Shown here in pieces: positions 1 through 7,236 of a DNA stretch of 36,400 bases. The notes beneath the pieces were generated by a model. The model was not told where the DNA came from. It did not search any database and saw only the letters and a list, made by a program, of their open reading frames with translations. This DNA comes from Christensenella sp. UBA5327 (GTDB taxonomy: Bacteria; Bacillota; Clostridia; Christensenellales; Aristaeellaceae), in assembly GCA_002411105.1 (NCBI GenBank), contig DHQX01000019.1:29591-65990 (forward strand), written 5' to 3'. A program made the translations under genes and the position numbers. How positions within the stretch are numbered: the stretch's first letter is position 1; the number at the start of each line of letters is the position of its first letter.

Positions 1-101
1 GGGGGGGGGGCGGGGTATATTAAAGGCATAGGGCGCGGGCGGCAAGCCCCGCGCGTCCCCCAGCCCCGCGGCCCGGGGCAAACGATAAAGGAGGCAACTA
101 C
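1..101 (+). other. Leader of the solute-binding protein gene, starting in a G run
   Basis: The window opens with ten G, one C and four more G. A TATATT at 16-21 could be a -10 box, but any -35 box would fall in the G run or outside the window. A GC-rich hairpin follows, with arms GCGCGGG at 33-39 and CCCGCGC at 48-54. The ribosome binding site AAAGGAGG lies at 87-94, before the ATG at 102. No gene is visible here. The G run may be a contig edge or a sequencing artefact. Confidence 0.4.
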
Positions 102-1370
102 ATGTTCAAGAAAACCCTGACCATGCTCCTGGTGGCTGTCATGATGCTGGGCCTGATGGTTCCGGCCCTGGCGCAGGACAAGATCCAGGTGGTGCTCTGG
201 CACACCTTTACCGATGAGCAGGAGACATCCCTGCAGGAGATCGCCAAGGCCTATAATGAGCAAAACCCCCAGGTGGAGGTGGTGGTCCAGTCCCAGCCCC
301 GCACCGGCTTTGAGGACAAGGTCTTCAACGGCGTGCGCACCGGCACCGGCCCCAACCTCATCATCCACTTCTCCTCCGAAGCCGCCAAATATGTGGACGC
401 CAAGGACGAGCACAACACCTTTGTGATTGATTTCCAGGCCCTGTTGTCCCAGGAGGACCTGCAGCGGGTGAAGGACAACCTGGCGCAGCCCGTGTATGAC
501 GAGGCAGTGATCTTTGAGGACGGCAAGATGCACATCATGCCGGTCTACCGCTCTGGCCCCATGACCTTTTACAACAAAACCATGTTTGACGAGCTGGGCC
601 TCAAGCCCCCCACCACCTGGGATGAATTGGAGAGCACCGCCCGCGCCATCAAGGAGAAATACGGCGTGCCGGGCTTCGCCACCGATTCCATCGTGGACAC
701 CGCCCAGATGCTGCTGATGCAAAATGGCTCCGGCTACATCGACATGGAGAACAAGAAGGTGGTCATCGATAACCCCAAGGCGGCCGAGCGCGTGCAGTGG
801 TTTGGTGACCTGGTCAGGGAAGAAGTCTTCTCCTTGAACCCCACCGGCCAGTACTTCTCCAATGACTTTAACTCCAGGCTCGTGGGCATGTACTTTGGCA
901 GCGTTGCCGGATACAAGTACATCACCCCCGACGGCTTTGAGCTGGGCGTGGCCCCCGCCGTCAACGACGGTGTACAGCTTTGGTACCCCGCCTGGAACCG
1001 CGGTGTCATCGCCTTTAAGGTGAGCGAGGCCGCTGACAAGGCCACGGTGGACTTCGTCAAGTTCTTCACCAACCCTGAGAACTCCGCCAAGTTCGCCATC
1101 GCCGTAGGCTCCATCAGCCCCTATGCCGACGCCAACGCCCTGCCGGAATACCAGGCTTACCTGAGCGACGGCAGCCTCCTGGCTGATTCCCTCAAGGCTG
1201 TGGAAGTCGGCCTGCCTTACGCCGGGGTGCTCCCCATCGTGAGCATCTCCGCCACCCTGCGCACCGAGCTTGAGCGCGCCGTCACCCGGGTCGCCACCGG
1301 TGAGGCCACGGCTGAGGACGCGCTGAAGGAAGCCGCCGAGATTGTCAACGCTGAGTGGGTGGCGGAGTGA
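102..1370 (+). CDS. ABC transporter family-1 extracellular solute-binding protein
   Basis: This is a 422-residue exported binding protein of the maltose/glycerol-phosphate (MalE/UgpB-like) type, which captures a solute outside the membrane and delivers it to an ABC permease. A signal peptide (residues 1-25, ending PALAQ) is followed by the typical start of the mature family, VVLWHTFTDEQ. Motifs such as AYNEQNP and the hinge-region TTWDELESTARAIKEKYG fit the family, as does the length. The signal peptide contains no cysteine, so the protein is not a lipoprotein by sequence. The start is set by AAAGGAGG seven bases upstream of ATG. No permease or ATPase gene follows; the next gene is an unrelated reductase, so partners must lie upstream of the window or elsewhere. 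The substrate (sugar, glycerol phosphate or other) cannot be told from sequence alone. Confidence 0.85.
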   Translation: MFKKTLTMLLVAVMMLGLMVPALAQDKIQVVLWHTFTDEQETSLQEIAKAYNEQNPQVEVVVQSQPRTGFEDKVFNGVRTGTGPNLIIHFSSEAAKYVDAKDEHNTFVIDFQALLSQEDLQRVKDNLAQPVYDEAVIFEDGKMHIMPVYRSGPMTFYNKTMFDELGLKPPTTWDELESTARAIKEKYGVPGFATDSIVDTAQMLLMQNGSGYIDMENKKVVIDNPKAAERVQWFGDLVREEVFSLNPTGQYFSNDFNSRLVGMYFGSVAGYKYITPDGFELGVAPAVNDGVQLWYPAWNRGVIAFKVSEAADKATVDFVKFFTNPENSAKFAIAVGSISPYADANALPEYQAYLSDGSLLADSLKAVEVGLPYAGVLPIVSISATLRTELERAVTRVATGEATAEDALKEAAEIVNAEWVAE

Positions 1371-1400
1371 GGGACAGAAGACGGTAAGGGGCGATGAGAC

Positions 1401-1430
1401 TTTGGGGATTTCTTGAAAGAAATCCCCAAA
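1401..1430. repeat. Perfect 12-bp inverted repeat after the binding-protein gene
   Basis: The arms TTTGGGGATTTC (1401-1412) and GAAATCCCCAAA (1419-1430) are perfectly complementary around a 6-base loop, and CCCCTT follows. It lies 30 bases past the stop codon and probably protects or ends the transcript, but there is no U-run, so it is not a classic intrinsic terminator. A look-alike is at 3560-3590. Confidence 0.7.
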
Positions 1431-1544
1431 CCCCTTAGAACTTAAATGGATAAAGGCGTTGCCATGATGATATGGCAGCACCTTTTTATTTCTGAATGAA
1501 TGGAGTATTTCCGTTCCCGGTACTCAGTAGCAAAGAAATAGCAC

Positions 1545-1582
1545 CTCTGTTTTTATGTAACAACATTGTCATAAAAACAGAG
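1545..1582. repeat. 13-bp inverted repeat upstream of the reductase promoter
   Basis: The arms CTCTGTTTTTATG (1545-1557) and CATAAAAACAGAG (1570-1582) are perfectly complementary. The 12-base spacer itself holds a small ACAA/TTGT dyad. It lies about 65 bp upstream of the -35 box of the reductase gene. It could be a regulator site or a structured 3' end; no U-run follows. The rest of the 356-bp gap 1371-1726 holds no gene that I can support. Confidence 0.6.
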
Positions 1583-1604
1583 AGAATTGTGAGATCCAGG
1601 TGTG

Positions 1605-1639
1605 GGGACAAAAATGCCCCGGCATCTGGTTTTTGTCCC
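1605..1639. repeat. 10-bp inverted repeat abutting the -35 box
   Basis: The arms GGGACAAAAA (1605-1614) and TTTTTGTCCC (1630-1639) enclose a 15-base loop containing TGCC/GGCA. The repeat ends nine bases before the TTGACA of the reductase promoter, a position suited to a DNA-binding regulator. This is inference from position only. Confidence 0.55.
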
Positions 1640-1647
1640 GAAAAAAC

Positions 1648-1677
1648 TTGACAGGGCAGAATGGGGAGCAGTAGAAT
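1648..1677 (+). promoter_or_regulatory. Sigma-70-type promoter of the FMN/FAD reductase gene
   Basis: A consensus -35 TTGACA (1648-1653) is separated by 18 bases from TAGAAT (1672-1677), one mismatch from TATAAT. The predicted transcription start is about 1684, giving a leader of roughly 43 bases before the TTG start at 1727. Confidence 0.7.
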
Positions 1678-1726
1678 CTATCCGTAGCAGCTACAAGATC
1701 AAAAATGAGGCAGAGAGGGAAGAACT

Positions 1727-3484
1727 TTGAATAGAACGATGCGACTTATCTGTTGGACAGTGGTGACGGTTCTGTTAATGGGGCTACTCCCGGTTGCCGC
1801 TGAAGGGATCAGCGGAGTTTTTAAGGGCGAAGGGAATGGCCGCGGTGGTGTCATCAAAATTGAGTTGGTGCTGGAGAATTCGGCCATTAAAGATATCAAA
1901 GTGCTTGAGCACAGTGAAACCCCCGGCTTTGACAGCGCTTTGGAAACCATGACAAAAACCGCTGTCTCTGAAAATACATCTACACCCGACGCCGTGTCCG
2001 GCGCAAGCTTGACCAGCCAGGGATTTATAGAAGCAATTGCGGATGCGATGAAGAAAGCCGGGCTGACGCCTGATATGTTAGTAGGTAAGGATGTCGTGGC
2101 CCTTGAGCGGAAAGATATCTCAGAGGATCATCAGGTTATTGTGATTGGTGCTGGCGGTGCTGGCCTTATCGCGGCCATCAAAGCCAAAGAAAAAGGCGCC
2201 GAGGTGGTGGTGCTTGAAAAAATGTCGTTCGCGGGCGGCAACACCTTGATCTCTGGAGCAGAATATGCGGCTCCAGGTAATGAAATTCAGAAAAAAGAAG
2301 GCATTGAGGACAGCGCTGATCTGCTCTATGGGGATGTGCTCAAAGGCGGTGGAAAACCGGAATTGATCCGGGTGCTTGCGGATAAGGCACTTGAAGGTGC
2401 CGAGTGGCTAACCAATGATCCAGGCGTTGAGTGGGAAGATGGCTTGATGTTCTTTGGTGGCCATAGCGTCAAGCGTTCCCTGATTCCTCAGGGGGCTAGC
2501 GGCAAAGAGATCATCACGAAGCTGCTCAAACGGGTGGAGAGCCTGGGCATTCCCGTGATGCTGAATGTGAAAGCGACAGAGTTGATCCTTATGGATGGCG
2601 CGGTGAAGGGTGTCAAAGCGGAAGGGCTTGATGCCGACTATACCTTCAATGCCAAAAGCGTGGTGATTGCAGCGGGCGGCTTTGGGGCCAGCATGGATAT
2701 GCTGCACAAATATGCGCCGGATATGATTGATGTTAGCCTGTCGACCAACAACACCGGTGCCACCGGAGACGGTATGATGATTGCAGAAGCTGCCGGTGCC
2801 AAACTGACAGACATGGAGAAGGTTCAGCTTTATCCCATCTGTAACACCCTTACGGGGGCTCTGCTGTATGCGGATGACACAAGGCTTTATGGCAGCACCA
2901 TCATTGTAAACAAAGAGGGCAAGCGCTTTGTTGAAGAGCTTGATACCCGCTATGCTATTTCCATGGGCATCCTGGCCCAAACCGGCAAGGTTTGCTACGA
3001 ATTATGGGATGAAACCGCGACCCAGTCCGACAAAATTTTGGTGAATCATCCCGCTGAAATCAAGGATCTGATTGAGACTAAGCAGCTTGTGGTGGCAGAT
3101 ACATTGGATGAGGCGGCGGCTTTCTTCGGCGTGGATGCAGAGGCGCTTAAGCAGACCGTTGCCCGCTTCAATGGTTTTGTGGACGGCGGAAAAGACCTGG
3201 ACTTCAACAAGCGTGGCACATTGAAAAAGATTGAAACTGCGCCCTTCTATTTCATGACAGCGGCTCCGGCGGTTCATCATACAATGGGCGGCGTTGATAT
3301 TAACCCGGATACCCAGGTGCTTAAAGCAGACGGGTTTGTGATTCCAGGCCTTTATGCGGCCGGGGAAGTCACTGGTGGCATTCATGGCAATAACCGTTTA
3401 GGAAGCGCCGCCATCACAGACATCACGGTGTTTGGTGGAATTGCTGGCGAACGCGCAGCGGATTACGCCATGGCAAAAGAATAG
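1727..3484 (+). CDS. Exported FMN- and FAD-binding reductase (fumarate/urocanate reductase family), FMN domain N-terminal
   Basis: A 585-residue flavoprotein of the fumarate/urocanate reductase superfamily. Order of parts: signal peptide (about 1-25), FMN-binding domain (about 28-112) with the flavinylation motif SGAS at 91-94 (Ser94 in the acceptor position, as the Ser/Thr used by ApbE in this family), then the FAD-binding reductase domain with GAGGAG at 141-146 and Glu164 for the FAD ribose. Catalytic-type residues of soluble fumarate reductases are kept: Arg408 in the KRFVEELDTR block, the HHTMGG block (His517/His518) and Arg557 in HGNNRLGS. By homology it reduces an activated C=C bond outside the membrane, using electrons passed through covalent FMN; the acceptor is unknown. 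The TTG start follows GAGGGA at 1714-1719; an ATG at 1739 is a fallback and keeps the signal peptide. No heme motif, ApbE or quinol dehydrogenase is nearby. Third codon positions are less GC-rich than in neighbouring genes. Confidence 0.85.
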   Translation: MNRTMRLICWTVVTVLLMGLLPVAAEGISGVFKGEGNGRGGVIKIELVLENSAIKDIKVLEHSETPGFDSALETMTKTAVSENTSTPDAVSGASLTSQGFIEAIADAMKKAGLTPDMLVGKDVVALERKDISEDHQVIVIGAGGAGLIAAIKAKEKGAEVVVLEKMSFAGGNTLISGAEYAAPGNEIQKKEGIEDSADLLYGDVLKGGGKPELIRVLADKALEGAEWLTNDPGVEWEDGLMFFGGHSVKRSLIPQGASGKEIITKLLKRVESLGIPVMLNVKATELILMDGAVKGVKAEGLDADYTFNAKSVVIAAGGFGASMDMLHKYAPDMIDVSLSTNNTGATGDGMMIAEAAGAKLTDMEKVQLYPICNTLTGALLYADDTRLYGSTIIVNKEGKRFVEELDTRYAISMGILAQTGKVCYELWDETATQSDKILVNHPAEIKDLIETKQLVVADTLDEAAAFFGVDAEALKQTVARFNGFVDGGKDLDFNKRGTLKKIETAPFYFMTAAPAVHHTMGGVDINPDTQVLKADGFVIPGLYAAGEVTGGIHGNNRLGSAAITDITVFGGIAGERAADYAMAKE

Positions 3485-3499
3485 TAATCACAAGACCTT

Positions 3500-3538
3500 G
3501 GGACTGCCGTGAAGATAACACAGCAGCCCCTTTTGTTT
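3500..3538 (+). terminator. Intrinsic terminator of the reductase gene
   Basis: The hairpin is formed by GGG (3500-3502) plus CTGC (3504-3507) pairing with GCAG (3523-3526) plus CCC (3527-3529), with an inner GTG/CAC pairing and a 7-base loop. TTTTGTTT follows directly (3531-3538). It lies 16 bases after the stop codon. Confidence 0.65.
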
Positions 3539-3559
3539 AGTTTAAAATTCTTTGAAGGT

Positions 3560-3590
3560 TTGGAAACTTTCTTTTTAAGAAAGTTTCCAA
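3560..3590. repeat. Perfect 14-bp inverted repeat between convergent genes
   Basis: The arms TTGGAAACTTTCTT (3560-3573) and AAGAAAGTTTCCAA (3577-3590) flank a TTT loop; GAATCCCCC follows. The build, TTTGG then TTTCTT / AAGAAA then CCAA and a C run, matches the element at 1401-1430. It may serve as the 3' end of the minus-strand gene ending at 3603. Confidence 0.7.
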
Positions 3591-3602
3591 GAATCCCCCA
3601 TT

Positions 3603-4496
3603 CTACTTCGCTATCTCCGCGTCCATCTCAAAAAACGACGTCACCGCGCCCTCGGGCACGAAGCCGCGCATCATCTGCCCGCCAGCATTGAACTCGATAT
3701 AGTCCCAGTTCATGTTGCGGTGGTAGTAGCGGTTGAGCCAGGTGACGGGGGTGCCGGGGGAGAGGCTGGCGATGGGGGTGAGGGCGCGGACGGGGTCCTC
3801 GGTGACCTGGGCTGAGGTCTGGATGGTGGTCTCAACGCGGCTGAAGTTGAGGGCGGGCAGGTCAATGCGATCTTTGAAGTCCTGGGGGGCGGCGAAGCCC
3901 ACGCGCACGCCGCCGTTGTTGACCTCATACATGATCATAAGCCAGCCGGACTCCCAGCCAGCCGCATAGACCCGGCCATTGGTGGAGGCCACGGCCTTGC
4001 CGTTTGCGCCCCGGCGGTAGTAGGTTCCGGGCCCGTCATAGACCTTGAGCTTTTGTCCGGGCTGGAAGTAGGTTTCATAAAAGCCGGGGAGCGGGGTGGC
4101 GATGCGGTCATCAAAGATGCGGGGGAGAGGCTTGCCGGTGGGGTTGGTGGTGCCCATGGCGCGCATCTGCGCCCTGACATCCTTGATGAGGGTGTAGTTG
4201 TCCCATTCCAGGTTGCTTAACACTTTGCCGTCGCCGGGATAGGAGGGGTTCACCTGGTACCAGAGCTGGGAACGGAAGTAGTTGTCGTATTTCTGGCCTG
4301 CTTCAAAGGGCCGTCCATAACGGGCGAACAGCTCATTGAAGGCGTAGCCCAGGGCGTCATACTGCCACGCCCACACCTCATCATAGCTCAGGCGTCTGCG
4401 GTTTGAATCCGGGAAGATGTAGCGGTTAGCGGCCAGGGCACAGAGGGGGAGGAGGCAAAGAAGCAGCAAGATGGCGATGATTCGCTTGGCTTTCAT
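3603..4496 (-). CDS. Secreted YARHG-domain protein with SH3-like repeats
   Basis: A 297-residue exported protein of unknown exact role. The signal peptide is residues 1-23 (hydrophobic LLLLCLLPLCALA). Residues about 25-86 match the YARHG domain: start YIFPDSNRR, core FARYGR at 57-62, then LWYQVNPSY. Two SH3-like stretches follow, one around 150-210 (LKVYDGPGTYYRRG, then GWESGWLMIMYE) and one around 228-288 (a run with WDYIEF and MMRGFVPEGAV). Such domains usually bind cell-wall material or act as surface adaptors. AGGAGG sits eight bases upstream of ATG. It is a single-gene unit on the minus strand, convergent with the reductase at 1727. The domain calls are from motif reading and the wall-binding role is inference. 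Confidence 0.7.
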   Translation of the reverse strand: MKAKRIIAILLLLCLLPLCALAANRYIFPDSNRRRLSYDEVWAWQYDALGYAFNELFARYGRPFEAGQKYDNYFRSQLWYQVNPSYPGDGKVLSNLEWDNYTLIKDVRAQMRAMGTTNPTGKPLPRIFDDRIATPLPGFYETYFQPGQKLKVYDGPGTYYRRGANGKAVASTNGRVYAAGWESGWLMIMYEVNNGGVRVGFAAPQDFKDRIDLPALNFSRVETTIQTSAQVTEDPVRALTPIASLSPGTPVTWLNRYYHRNMNWDYIEFNAGGQMMRGFVPEGAVTSFFEMDAEIAK

Positions 4497-4549
4497 GGGG
4501 TTCCTCCTGCCGGAAAGACGGCGCTGTATAGGGGTGATCGTTCAATGGC

Positions 4550-4578
4550 ATCTTGTCACGGGGGCAAGGGCTTGTCAA
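4550..4578 (-). promoter_or_regulatory. Possible promoter of the YARHG/SH3-like gene
   Basis: On the minus strand TTGACA (4578-4573) is followed after 17 bases by CAAGAT (4555-4550), a weak -10. A second TTGACA in the opposite direction lies at 4597-4602, making an inverted pair 18 bases apart. Confidence 0.35.
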
Positions 4579-4618
4579 TGACTCATTTGTACCATGTTGA
4601 CAGGGGGGATGCGGATAT

Positions 4619-5179
4619 TTACACAATCAGGTCGGCTTTTGCCCTGATGTTGAAGTGCTTGAAATAGGTGTTTTCCAGGGGTATCCAGGCGTTTTTGAAG
4701 CGGGACAGGAGGGTATCGCTTGGGCAGCGGGCTTTGAGCCTTTGCAGCTGCGCTGCTTCGTCTATATCCAGAAACACGGTTAAATCATAATATCCCCGCA
4801 AGCCCGGGTGGTGGCAGTAGCTGCCCTCAAGGATAACCAGAGGACTGAGGGCGCCGGGTACCTCTTCCATGCTCCCGGTCTGGCAGTTGAAGCGCTGGTG
4901 GCCTTGGTATCTGCCGGCCTTGACCGGGATGATCACCTGCTGCAAAAGCCGCTCCCGGTCCAGGTTGCCGCCGGGTTCATCCAGGCGCGCCTGCGTGCGC
5001 TGGTGGGGCTGCAAAAAGAAGTCATCGGCATGGATGACAAGGCTGCCGGGGAAATGATGGTGCAAGGCCGCCGCCAGGCTGCTTTTGCCGGAGCCCGCGG
5101 GGCCGTCAATGGCGATGAGGACAGGATTTTCCCGTGCTTCAAGCAGCGCCTGAATGCGGGCGGTGAGCGCCGGGTACAC
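4619..5179 (-). CDS. Uridine-kinase-like P-loop nucleoside kinase
   Basis: A 186-residue cytoplasmic kinase-like protein. The Walker A motif is GPAGSGKS near residues 25-32, after IAID, and the next strand ends in HADDFF, the typical acidic block of uridine kinase / phosphoribulokinase-type enzymes. RLDEPGGNLDRERL and VILEGSY fit the same family, and DLTVFLDID is the strand after the lid. The start is GTG, placed directly after the permease stop (TGAGTG), with GGGAGGAA seven bases upstream inside the permease gene. As the last gene of a nucleoside-type importer operon it probably phosphorylates the imported nucleoside, trapping it in the cell. The exact substrate is not readable from sequence; another small metabolite is possible. 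Confidence 0.75.
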   Translation of the reverse strand: MYPALTARIQALLEARENPVLIAIDGPAGSGKSSLAAALHHHFPGSLVIHADDFFLQPHQRTQARLDEPGGNLDRERLLQQVIIPVKAGRYQGHQRFNCQTGSMEEVPGALSPLVILEGSYCHHPGLRGYYDLTVFLDIDEAAQLQRLKARCPSDTLLSRFKNAWIPLENTYFKHFNIRAKADLIV

Positions 5180-6148
5180 TCAGCGTTCCTCCCGGAAATA
5201 GTTGATGCCGCAGCTGGCGGGCTGGCAGTTTTCCGGCTTCATACGGATGCTGGAAGCCACCAGCACCATGCAGGTGACCGCAAAGGGCAGCATACTGAAA
5301 ATGGCGGCGGGGATATCGGCCACGTCTTTTGAGATATACAGGCGCAGCACGCTCAGCGCGCCAAACACCAGGCTGCCAAGGACCGCCCTGAGAGGCCGCC
5401 AGCTGGCAAAGATCACCAATGCCACGGCGATCCAGCCCTGGCCGGCCACGATGTTGGGCTGCCAGTTGCCCAGGCAGGTGACCATGCTGATGTACACCCC
5501 GCCCAGGCCCGACAGGCCCCCGCCCAGCATGATGTGGGCATATTTATACCGGGTGACGGAAATGCCCATGGCGTCAGCGGCGGCGGGGTTCTCGCCCACG
5601 GCCCTGAGGTTCAGGCCGCGCCGGGTGCGGCTGAGGTACAGGCTCATGAGGATGGCGCACAAAAGCGCCAGATAGGTGAGGATGCTGTGGGAAAACACCA
5701 GCTTGCCCACCACAGGCAGCCCGCTTGCAGCGCCCAGTTTAAGGGGCGTGAGCGCTGCCTTGAGGCCCTCTGACATGAAGGCGGTGCCCACTGGGGCCAG
5801 GGTCTTGATCTGCTCGCCGATGAAGTTGGCGACGCCTGTGCCAAACACCGTGAGGGTGAGCCCGGTGACATTCTGGTTGGCCCTGAGGGTGACGGTTAAA
5901 AAAGCGTAGATGGCAGCGCCCAGGGCACCCGCGGCAAAGCCTGCCAGCAGCGTGAGCGCCGGGGAGGAGGTGGCATAGCCCACCGCAAACCCCGCGATGG
6001 CGCCCAGGTACATCATGCCCTCAACGCCCAGGTTGATATGCCCCGCCTTTTCGGTGAGGATCTCACCCAGGGTGCCGTAAAGCAGAGGGACAGCCGCCAG
6101 GATGGCCGCATAGAGGAAGGCCAGGGTCTGATCATAAAAGCTGGTCAT
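5180..6148 (-). CDS. BMP-type ABC transporter permease (second permease, NupQ-like)
   Basis: A 322-residue polytopic membrane protein of the branched-chain/ribose/BMP permease family. It starts TLAFLYAAILAAVPLLYGTL and carries the family signature GEILTEKAGHINLGVEGMM, typical of the second permease of purine-nucleoside importers. About eight to ten hydrophobic segments are visible. I chose the ATG at 6148: it overlaps the preceding stop as ATGA and has AAGGAGG seven bases upstream; the longer open frame to 6211 would overlap the neighbour by 67 bases and add a non-hydrophobic head. It works with the permease 6145-7236 and the ATPase 7229-8728. The likely substrate class is nucleosides, supported by the xpt/BMP genes at 12118-13846 and the kinase gene downstream. 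Confidence 0.88.
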   Translation of the reverse strand: MTSFYDQTLAFLYAAILAAVPLLYGTLGEILTEKAGHINLGVEGMMYLGAIAGFAVGYATSSPALTLLAGFAAGALGAAIYAFLTVTLRANQNVTGLTLTVFGTGVANFIGEQIKTLAPVGTAFMSEGLKAALTPLKLGAASGLPVVGKLVFSHSILTYLALLCAILMSLYLSRTRRGLNLRAVGENPAAADAMGISVTRYKYAHIMLGGGLSGLGGVYISMVTCLGNWQPNIVAGQGWIAVALVIFASWRPLRAVLGSLVFGALSVLRLYISKDVADIPAAIFSMLPFAVTCMVLVASSIRMKPENCQPASCGINYFREER

Positions 6149-7236
6149 GCCAGGGCCTCCTTCCGGCGCATCACCCGGTATTGCAGGAAAAACTCCGCCC
6201 CCAGCACGCAAAACAGGATGATGCCCTGAAGGATATCACTCATGGAGGCGGGGATGCGGTATTCGGTCTGCATCATGCTGAAGCCCTTTTGCATCACCGC
6301 GAACAGGAAGGACACCGCCAGCGCGCCAAAGGGGTTGAGCCGGGCCAGCCACACCACCGACACCGCCTGGAAGCCCCGGCCTCCGCCGATGGCATCGGTC
6401 AGCTGCCGGTCTGCGCCTGATACCTGGAGCATGCCCGCCAGGCCGCAGACGCCGGCGGAGATGAACATGGTGCGCAGCACAATTTTGGCGACGGGCATGC
6501 CGGCATAGCGGGCGGTGCGCTCGTTCTCGCCCACCACAGAGAGCTCATAGCCCTGCTTGGTGTATTTCAGGTAGACAAACAGCGCCGCCACCATCACTAG
6601 CATCACCACCCAGCCGATGTGCACATTGCCCACAAAGGGGAAGGGCACTTCCGGCAGCCGGGCTGGCTTGGGGAAGCGCGGCATGGCCGCAAAGCCGCCG
6701 CCGGACGGATCCCGCCAGGGGCCTTCCCGGAGATAGGTGATCAGGTAGAGGGCGATGTAGTTGAGCATCAGCGTAAACAGCGTCTCATTGGTGCCAAAGC
6801 GGGTTTTGAACCAGGCGGGGATCAGCCCCCACAGGCCGCCCGCCAGGATGCCGGAGATGGCCATCAGGATCAGCAAGGCCCAGCGGGGCAGCCCCGGCTG
6901 AAAATAGGCGAAGTAGCTGGCCGCCACAGCGCCCATGATGATCTGCCCCTCAGCGCCGATGTTCCAAAACCGCATTTTGAACGCCAGCAATACGCCCAGA
7001 GAGGCCAGGGCCAGGGGGATGGTGAGCTTGAGCACCTCTTTTTGCATGCCGGCGCTGCCCAGGGCGCCAGAGAGCATGGTGCCGTAGACCGCCAGGGGCT
7101 GATAGCCCAAAATCAAGAGGAAAAGCGCCCCCATCATCAGCGCAAACAGCACCGCCAGCGCCCGGAAAAGGGCGGTCTGCCTGCGGCCCAGCTCCTCCCG
7201 CTGGGTGATGTGGAGGCCCAGGGCGCCCTTAAGCAT
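6145..7236 (-). CDS. BMP-type ABC transporter permease (first permease, NupP-like)
   Basis: A 363-residue membrane protein with about eight to ten hydrophobic segments. Diagnostic blocks are TIPLALASLGVLLAFKMRF followed by NIGAEGQIIMGA, FKTRFGTNETLFTLMLNYIA, and GENERTARYAGM, all typical of the first permease in nucleoside/BMP importers. The ATG at 7236 follows AAGGAGG and overlaps the ATPase gene end by eight bases; the stop overlaps the next permease as ATGA. This dense coupling supports one transcript with the ATPase and the second permease. The membrane channel is expected to be a heterodimer with the product of 5180-6148. Confidence 0.88.
   Translation of the reverse strand: MLKGALGLHITQREELGRRQTALFRALAVLFALMMGALFLLILGYQPLAVYGTMLSGALGSAGMQKEVLKLTIPLALASLGVLLAFKMRFWNIGAEGQIIMGAVAASYFAYFQPGLPRWALLILMAISGILAGGLWGLIPAWFKTRFGTNETLFTLMLNYIALYLITYLREGPWRDPSGGGFAAMPRFPKPARLPEVPFPFVGNVHIGWVVMLVMVAALFVYLKYTKQGYELSVVGENERTARYAGMPVAKIVLRTMFISAGVCGLAGMLQVSGADRQLTDAIGGGRGFQAVSVVWLARLNPFGALAVSFLFAVMQKGFSMMQTEYRIPASMSDILQGIILFCVLGAEFFLQYRVMRRKEALA

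Noticed and set aside
5180..6211. The longer reading frame of the second permease starting at 6211
   Set aside because: The extra 21 residues are non-hydrophobic and lie within the preceding gene; the ATG at 6148 has AAGGAGG and an ATGA overlap.
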